The notes beneath the pieces were generated by a model. That model searched no databases and had not been told where the DNA came from. It saw only the letters and a list, made by a program, of their open reading frames with translations. Of a DNA stretch of 38,386 nucleotides, positions 33,129 through 38,386 are shown one piece after another. The DNA is from an uncultured Prevotella sp. (GTDB lineage Bacteria > Bacteroidota > Bacteroidia > Bacteroidales > Bacteroidaceae). Positions within the stretch are counted from its first letter, which is position 1; each line of letters opens with the position of its first letter. Both the position numbers and the translations under genes were made by a program. Location: NCBI GenBank assembly GCA_938028745.1, contig CALIZL010000097.1, positions 1 to 38,386 on the forward strand. Reading direction: 5' to 3'.

Positions 33129-36100
33129 ATGAAGAATTTCAACAAGAACATCCTCTTTGTTGGGCTTACCCTTACTTCGCTTGGCGCACACGCTCAGGCG
33201 TACAAGGACGGGTACGTAACCTACAAAGACATTGAGTCGAGCAAGTTCCACCTCATGCTGCAGCAGTGGGATGCAAACGGCAAACTCAATGACGACGACC
33301 ACTTCTTTATCTCGCGTGTAAAGCCGAAAGTGCGCTTTCGCAACAAGGCTACGCAGGTGAAGAACACGCTTGAAGCAAAAGACGACAAGCGACTAATTGC
33401 CTGGTTGCCCTACGACGACCCACACAAGAACGCATTGCCCGACGGTAACTTCAATTCGGAAGTGTTCTCGATGTGGAGCTACGTTGACCATTGGGGCGAC
33501 TGGTCGATGCCACTTGGCCGTGTTCCTGCTGCGCTGCTAGACGTTGCGCACAAGAATGGTGTGGCCGTTACCTCGGTTGCAGGTATCCCTAACGACGACT
33601 TACCACCAGCTTATGCTACGCTTTTCGGCGCGTTGGGTGCTAATGGCATGGCACAAAAGGCTGCACGCTTCTTTAATTATTACGGAATTGATGGATTAGG
33701 TTACAATTCAGAGTTCTGGAGCTCAGCTTCCGATGTAAACAATGTACGTAAGTTCCACATTGCCTTGAACAAGGAGATGGCTTCGAAGAACCCCATATTT
33801 GAGAATATGTGGTACGACGGAACGAACGACAATGGCGGTATCGCCTTCGACCGAGGTCTAGGTGGCCATAACCGCAAGAACTTCGGCCAGAAGGGAGAAG
33901 AGGCTGCGTCGTTGTTCTTTAATTATAACTGGAATAAGACGGGGCTCCTTGAAAGGTCGGTTGCTTATGCACACGATATCCAACGCGACCCGCTTTACCT
34001 ATATGCTGGTATCAACATGCAAGGTGGTGAACCAAGGAGTAATCGTATTTGGACGCTCTTGCAAACCCAGCCCATTTCTATCGGATTGTGGGGTGCTCAC
34101 TCGCGCAACATGTTCTGGGAGAGCCGCAACGAGAAGGGTAGCGATCCCGAAACCATGCAACGCACCTACATGTTGCGTACCGAACGCTGGTTCACGGGTG
34201 GTACACGCAACCCCGCCAACTGCCCCGATGTGGGTAGCAGCCTGCGCTATCATGCCGACAACTTCGACTTCCAAGGCATGTCGCCTTTCATGTCGGCACG
34301 AAGCAGCCTCTCTTGGGACCTTTCTAAAGAGCCTTTCGTAACCCGTTTCAACCTAGGTAACGGTAAGTTCTTCAATTGGAACGGCGTTCGCCAACACGAT
34401 AGGCAATGGGCCAACGTGGGTGTTCAAGACTATCTGCCCACATGGCGTTGGTGGTTCACCTCCGAATTGATGGGTCGCGAAAGCAGCAAAGTGCCACAAG
34501 ATGGCCTTGACGCCGAGTTCGTATGGGACGATGCCTACATGGGCGGTTCAACCATGCGCGTATATGGCTCAATAGATAAGGAGTATCTGCAACTCTTTAA
34601 AACACGTTTCGACCTACAAAAGGGCGACGTTATCACGCTGAAGTATAAGATGAAGGCCGGTGCTGCCAAGATGAACTTGGTGCTAACCGCCGAAGGTAGC
34701 GAAACAACTGAGCATGCCTACGCCCTGAGAACAAAGGATGAATTGGCCGATGCCGACGAGTGGGTAAGCAAAAGCTTTGTTGTGGGCGACGATTTCAACG
34801 GCAAGAAGTTGGCGTTGGTTGCTCTGAAGTTCGAAGAGGCCAGCAACATGAACCTCTATATGGGCGAATTGTCTATCACGCGCGGCGATTACGCAATGCC
34901 ACAAAAGCCCATCAACCTCAAAGGCAAACTGCTTTCGTACAACGCTAGTGGAGTAGACGCTAAGCTTACTTTCGACATGCCCAACCAAGTGGCTAAGGGT
35001 GAGCCTTGCTACAATCTCGATGTTAACACCTCGCTCTTTAAGCTTTACGCACAAGAAGAGGGCAAGAACCCTGTTTGCATGGGCATAACCACATCGTGGG
35101 GCGCATTTATCTATCGCATCCCTGTTGACCCATCGAACAACAATCCCAAAGTGAAGTTGGGTGTTTCGGCTGTTTCGCTCGATATGAATCGTGAGTCGGA
35201 CATTAGCTGGACCGACAACTTCACACCCTCTGGCTACGATTATACCGACGACATCACCATCTCGCAGACCATGATTAAGCCCAACGAACCTTTCGAAATG
35301 AGCTATGCAGACCCACGCCATAAGGCTGGCGACTGGAAGTTGGTGGGTGCTAATGGACAGGTAGTGTACTCTGGCAACGGTGTTTCGGTAAAAGTACCCG
35401 GCATTCCTAGCGAAGGCGTGTACAAACTGCAACTTAACGGAGATGTGAACGGTTCACCCGTTCTGCGCACCTTTGATAGCTTCGTACAGGTTACGAGCGA
35501 ACACATTGGTGCTATTCCTCAAATCAAGACGCTAACTGCCAACGGCAAGGACGAGAACATTGAAATAGAGGCTGGCAAGGCTGTTGATTTGGCTTACACG
35601 GGCCGCAAGAGCGATGGACAACTCTCTCGCGCGTTGAAGGTTAACGAGAAGGGTATCGGTATCCGCTCTAATCCTCTTGGCTTTACCAACATGCAACGTG
35701 CTTGGACACTTTCGTTCTGGGTGAAGTTCAACAGCATACCCGCTGGTTCGATGCAAGTGCTCGACCTACGCGACCAAACCACGACATGGCCACAAAACAA
35801 CTGGGGTTCGTTCTGGTCTACTTACGAACCTGCTAGCAAAACCCTTTCGTTTGTTATCCGTCATAACCAAGGTGGTGGCGACGAGCACAAAACGCATTGG
35901 AAGGTTGATTTCGCACCTAACACTTGGACACACCTCACCTTTGTGATGCAGCACGTACCAGGACAAGGTATCCGCGAAGTAATTTACGTTAACGGCAAGC
36001 AGGCCGAAGTGTCAAGCTGGCAATTTGGCTCTCAAACGGGCACGGGATTGCCTACTGTTTACCAGAACCCAGGTTACTATTGGTCGCGTGGTGACAGAAG

Positions 36101-36869
36101 CTGGTTCCTCATTGGTAAAGGTCGTCACCAAACTGCTGCCATCGATGGCGTAGTAGACGATGTGAAGTTCTTTGATCGTGCGCTCAACGACAACGAAGTG
36201 GCTACGAGCATGAACAATGCTGATGCAACGGATAATCCGCTTGGCTTCTGGAACTTTGAGAACGCTCCTTCTGCAAACCACGAGTTTGCCAATGTTAAGA
36301 ATACCGAGGCTCCCATATCTGCCATAGACGTTGTAACAGGCGCAGGCGAAGGGCAAGGTAGCATCCAGCCCATCAAGCCCGATTTCACTGCAGGTAGCGC
36401 ATTCTGCAAAGGCACTGGTTTCCAAGTTAAGACCACCGCTGAATGGAGCGCACCTAAGGGTAAGCTTAGCGACATGAGCGGCAACGGCGAGTCTGGTAAG
36501 GCTAAGGTGGCCTATGCACAGCCTGGAAGCTACAAGGTAACGCTTACCTTGCAGAACGCTTATGGCAAAGACATGCGTACGTTCAGCGTTATCAAGGTGG
36601 GTAACTCCACGGGTATCGATGGCGTTGAAGGCAGCGATGCTCAACCCAAGGCTTACACCGTTGGCGAAGACATCCTCGTTGATTGCCCCCAAGAAGGCAA
36701 CTATCAGTTTGAGGTTTACGCCCTCGATGGCACTCGCCTCTTGGCCCAGGCCGTGAAGGTTGCTGCTGGCAACAACGTTCGCCTGCACATTGCCAACAAG
36801 GGTGTTTACATCTTGAAGATTCGCAAAGACGGCAAGTCGCTGCCTAGCGTTAAGCTGTTGCGTCAATAA
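33129..36869 (+). CDS. GH85-like endo-beta-N-acetylglucosaminidase with LamG and PKD-like domains and T9SS signal (enzyme 3)
   Basis: The 1246-residue enzyme is more distant from enzymes 1 and 2. The signal peptide ends GAHA before Gln23. The GH85 barrel (about 25-450) has WLPYDDP, MWSYVDHWGDWSMPLG, LLDVAHKNGV and IDGLGYNSEFW, with Asn193 and Glu195 as the catalytic Asn-x-Glu pair. The beta-sandwich opens DAYMGGSTMRVYG (about 468). A fibronectin-like region follows, then a LamG/concanavalin-like domain (about 848-1040: WTLSFWVKFNS, WTHLTFVMQH, IDGVVDDVKFFDRALNDNEV), a PKD-like segment (about 1083-1160: YAQPGSYKVTLTLQNAYG) and a T9SS tail ending GVYILKIRKDGKSLPSVKLL. The LamG and PKD-like modules suggest binding to carbohydrate or host surface. 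It ends locus 2. Confidence 0.88.
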   Translation: MKNFNKNILFVGLTLTSLGAHAQAYKDGYVTYKDIESSKFHLMLQQWDANGKLNDDDHFFISRVKPKVRFRNKATQVKNTLEAKDDKRLIAWLPYDDPHKNALPDGNFNSEVFSMWSYVDHWGDWSMPLGRVPAALLDVAHKNGVAVTSVAGIPNDDLPPAYATLFGALGANGMAQKAARFFNYYGIDGLGYNSEFWSSASDVNNVRKFHIALNKEMASKNPIFENMWYDGTNDNGGIAFDRGLGGHNRKNFGQKGEEAASLFFNYNWNKTGLLERSVAYAHDIQRDPLYLYAGINMQGGEPRSNRIWTLLQTQPISIGLWGAHSRNMFWESRNEKGSDPETMQRTYMLRTERWFTGGTRNPANCPDVGSSLRYHADNFDFQGMSPFMSARSSLSWDLSKEPFVTRFNLGNGKFFNWNGVRQHDRQWANVGVQDYLPTWRWWFTSELMGRESSKVPQDGLDAEFVWDDAYMGGSTMRVYGSIDKEYLQLFKTRFDLQKGDVITLKYKMKAGAAKMNLVLTAEGSETTEHAYALRTKDELADADEWVSKSFVVGDDFNGKKLALVALKFEEASNMNLYMGELSITRGDYAMPQKPINLKGKLLSYNASGVDAKLTFDMPNQVAKGEPCYNLDVNTSLFKLYAQEEGKNPVCMGITTSWGAFIYRIPVDPSNNNPKVKLGVSAVSLDMNRESDISWTDNFTPSGYDYTDDITISQTMIKPNEPFEMSYADPRHKAGDWKLVGANGQVVYSGNGVSVKVPGIPSEGVYKLQLNGDVNGSPVLRTFDSFVQVTSEHIGAIPQIKTLTANGKDENIEIEAGKAVDLAYTGRKSDGQLSRALKVNEKGIGIRSNPLGFTNMQRAWTLSFWVKFNSIPAGSMQVLDLRDQTTTWPQNNWGSFWSTYEPASKTLSFVIRHNQGGGDEHKTHWKVDFAPNTWTHLTFVMQHVPGQGIREVIYVNGKQAEVSSWQFGSQTGTGLPTVYQNPGYYWSRGDRSWFLIGKGRHQTAAIDGVVDDVKFFDRALNDNEVATSMNNADATDNPLGFWNFENAPSANHEFANVKNTEAPISAIDVVTGAGEGQGSIQPIKPDFTAGSAFCKGTGFQVKTTAEWSAPKGKLSDMSGNGESGKAKVAYAQPGSYKVTLTLQNAYGKDMRTFSVIKVGNSTGIDGVEGSDAQPKAYTVGEDILVDCPQEGNYQFEVYALDGTRLLAQAVKVAAGNNVRLHIANKGVYILKIRKDGKSLPSVKLLRQ

Positions 36870-36933
36870 GATGCCTACAAGCCTATAGCCGAGGCACGCT
36901 TAACAAAGCTAACTCGGTAACTTATATTCTCTA

Positions 36934-36969
36934 CGCCGACAAGGACATACGTTCTTGTCGGCGTTTTTT
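36934..36969 (+). terminator. Strong intrinsic terminator after locus 2
   Basis: CGCCGACAAG (36934-36943) pairs perfectly with CTTGTCGGCG (36954-36963) around a 10-base loop, followed by six Ts. It lies 65 bases after enzyme 3. Confidence 0.92.
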
Positions 36970-36983
36970 GTGCAAGTAGGGGA

Positions 36984-37216
36984 AGGCGAAAAGGCATTTA
37001 AAGGTGAAAGGGTGAAAAGGTGAAAAGGTGAAAAGGTGAAAAGATGGCTGCGCACCACCGACGAACGAGCGAGCCTAATGCTACCAAAAATCTAGAACGT
37101 CTAGTGTAACTAGAAAATCTAGAATAACTAGGGTACCTAGAAATACTAGAATAACTAGATAGCCTAGAAAACCTAGAATAACTAGAACACCTAGAACACC
37201 TAGAAATCCTAGATAA
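36984..37216. repeat. GGTGAAAA minisatellite (36984-37052) and 9-bp CTAG array (37092-37216)
   Basis: 8-bp units with one GATGGCTGCGC core come directly after the locus 2 terminator. They are followed by about 14 nearly perfect 9-bp units (CTAGAATAA, CTAGAACAC, CTAGAAATC) leading into LR copy C. The order is the mirror image of the 27.1-27.3 kb side of locus 2. Confidence 0.88.
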
Positions 37217-37239
37217 GCAAAATAAGCCTAGTATATCTA

Positions 37240-38098
37240 GCTAAACCACCCCAGCCACCCTACTAAACCTAACGCCTGCCAACCAAAGAATGTCTTGTTT
37301 TCGGTAAGAATTTTAACATTATAAGTGCCCTTTTCCTGAACCAACAGCTCACCTCATCGCAAAAACTCGATTCTCGCGAAGGTTTGTTTTAGTGCTAAAT
37401 AGGGTTAGCATGTGCATGCGGAAAAATGAATATAAATTTAAAACAATCGCCATTTGCACCATTTCGGGGCTGTTTGCCCCTATATGAAGTGCAATATGCT
37501 GCTAAATGCTGTGCGTTTTGGTGCTAAATGCACTGCGTTTTGGTGCAAAATAGACTGCGTTTTGCACCAAAACGCAAGGCGAAATGCTGCTAAATGCAGT
37601 GCGATTTGCCGCTAATTGCCAGATGAAAAGCATAAATATCCATAGCAAATGTATAAACAAAACCTCTTCGAACTATGAAACAGATGGCTAAAAAGGGCAA
37701 AACACCCATCAAAAAGTAGGTTTTTAGGGGCTAAAAGGGCGTAATTGGGGGGAAGAAATAATGAGCTGGCAAGCAAAATAGAAAGGCAAAATGGTGCAAA
37801 ATGCAGGTTTTCGGCTTAAAAACAGATAAGCCTCAAGCTGTGAATGGGTAGAAATGGTAGATGTTTGCCTACTTTTTAACCAATATTCTCACTAGAACGG
37901 AGCGAAAATTAGAGCGGCATTGTAAAATAAAAGATAGAAATTTAAGTTTTTGAGTAAGTGAGTTGATAAGTTGTCGAGTTAGTGCGTTGGTGTCTTCGGG
38001 AGTTGTTGCCCTTTTGTGTGTGTATAAACCAGTGCGTTAATTTGTCCTGCATTCCTCTCAATTTACAGAAATATTAAAAGTCAAGACAAATTCAGTGA
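37240..38098 (-). repeat. Long dispersed repeat LR, copy C (inverted relative to A and B)
   Basis: The reverse complement matches copy B closely over the inner half, including the extension around CGCCTGCCAACCAAAGAATG, and matches copies A and D over the outer half (CTAGAACGGAGCGAAAATTA, TTGTAAAATAAAAGATA, TTTGTCCTGCATTCCTCTC, AGAAATATTAAAAGTCAAG). This appears to be the most complete copy, about 860 bp. It contains a 16-bp perfect inverted repeat at 37535-37575. Confidence 0.88.
37535..37575. repeat. 16-bp perfect inverted repeat inside LR copy C
   Basis: GCGTTTTGGTGCAAAA (37535-37550) and TTTTGCACCAAAACGC (37560-37575) are exact inverted copies with a nine-base loop. The right arm is also part of GCGTTTTGCACCAAAACGC (37557-37575), itself a 7-bp stem. 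The same 19-mer occurs in copy B, and a one-base variant in copy A at 13613-13631. Confidence 0.85.
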
Positions 38099-38166
38099 CT
38101 AAAATTGCAAAGCCAATTACTTTCTCTTTGCTTGGGTGGGGCATGCGTTAAAGCTTAGTAGCTTGT

Positions 38167-38185
38167 ATATACCAACTTGGTATAT
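38167..38185. promoter_or_regulatory. Perfect 9-bp inverted repeat, operator-like
   Basis: ATATACCAA (38167-38175) and TTGGTATAT (38177-38185) flank a single C. Its compact symmetry resembles an operator for a dimeric regulator. It lies just beyond the terminator of the small minus-strand gene and outside LR copy C. No gene start is close by, so its role is open. Confidence 0.35.
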
Positions 38186-38190
38186 GTATA

Positions 38191-38228
38191 AAGAAAAAGA
38201 TGACGGCATGATCACTCATCCCGTCATC
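38191..38228 (-). terminator. Intrinsic terminator (minus strand) of the small peptide gene
   Basis: Read on the minus strand, GATGACGG (38228-38221) pairs with CCGTCATC (38206-38199) and is followed by TTTTTCTT. It lies 13 bases after the stop of the 31-codon frame, which supports transcription leftward from the window edge. Confidence 0.8.
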
Positions 38229-38241
38229 CCAAAGAATAATG

Positions 38242-38337
38242 TTAACGGACGTTGGTGTGTTGCAAAGCGATAATGCTAAGTGCAGTTACGATTGTAACGC
38301 CAACCAACATCGCGATTGTTTCAAAATCTAATAACAT
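38242..38337 (-). CDS. Putative 31-residue single-span membrane peptide
   Basis: ATG at 38337 opens a 31-codon frame ending TAA at 38242. It begins MLLDFETIAM, continues into a hydrophobic stretch of about 17 residues (LVGVTIVTALSIIAL) and ends in a short polar tail with Gln, His, Asn and Arg. This is the layout of single-pass small membrane proteins and also of type I toxin peptides. Support comes from a clean terminator 13 bases downstream and an AT-rich leader, with a promoter-like TAGTTTG about 20 bases upstream. I recognise no family. No antisense RNA promoter is evident, so a toxin role is only one option. Confidence 0.5.
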   Translation of the reverse strand: MLLDFETIAMLVGVTIVTALSIIALQHTNVR

Positions 38338-38374
38338 AATCTTTAACCTTAAAATCTATCAAACTACTAACCTA

Positions 38375-38386
38375 ATGAAAACTTAT
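38375..38386 (+). CDS. Possible start of a plus-strand gene cut by the window edge
   Basis: ATGAAAACTTAT at the very end follows an A/T-rich leader that looks like those before other starts in this window. Only four codons are visible, so this cannot be confirmed. It would be divergent from the small minus-strand frame. Confidence 0.2.

Overview
The window looks like chromosomal DNA from a Bacteroidota bacterium, most likely an oral or gut Bacteroidales species such as a Prevotellaceae or Porphyromonadaceae member. The evidence is two SusC/SusD pairs, three secreted enzymes with type IX secretion (T9SS) C-terminal signals, lipoproteins of Bacteroidota style, a Bacteroidetes-type sirtuin, an animal-type glutaminyl cyclase, and several matches to the Bacteroidetes -7 promoter element TAnnTTTG. 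The species cannot be fixed from the sequence alone.

The left part (about 0.8-12.7 kb) is a housekeeping region. It holds a small lipoprotein, a Sir2-family deacylase, three tandem FKBP-type prolyl isomerases (cytoplasmic, lipoprotein and exported), an Lrp/AsnC regulator, a fusion of a class-I amidotransferase-like (C26) domain with an M19 dipeptidase, a membrane-anchored glutaminyl cyclase, divergent xerD and aroQ, an O-methyltransferase, and an iron/cobalamin-type ABC ATPase.

The right part (14.5-36.9 kb) holds two paralogous glycan loci. Locus 1 is susC-susD-GH85-GH85 and locus 2 is susC-susD-GH85. All three enzymes look like GH85 endo-beta-N-acetylglucosaminidases, which cut the chitobiose core of N-glycans. 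Each has a signal peptide with Gln predicted at mature position +1, a GH85 catalytic Asn-x-Glu motif and a T9SS sorting tail. The inferred system is a surface machine that releases N-glycans from host glycoproteins and imports them through the SusCD pairs. No exoglycosidase and no HTCS or sigma/anti-sigma regulator is present, so later breakdown and control must be encoded elsewhere. The glutaminyl cyclase at 8.2 kb could cap the new N-terminal Gln of these enzymes.

The intergenic DNA is unusually structured. A noncoding repeat of about 850 bp, called LR here, occurs four times: 1-360 (cut by the window edge), 13010-13860, 26425-27090 and 37240-38098. Its copies bracket both glycan loci, and those around locus 2 are in inverted orientation. 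Several 8- and 9-bp minisatellite families fill most other gaps. One sits on the stop codons of four genes, and another has expanded in frame inside the ABC ATPase. At the right edge lies a probable 31-residue membrane peptide gene with its own terminator.
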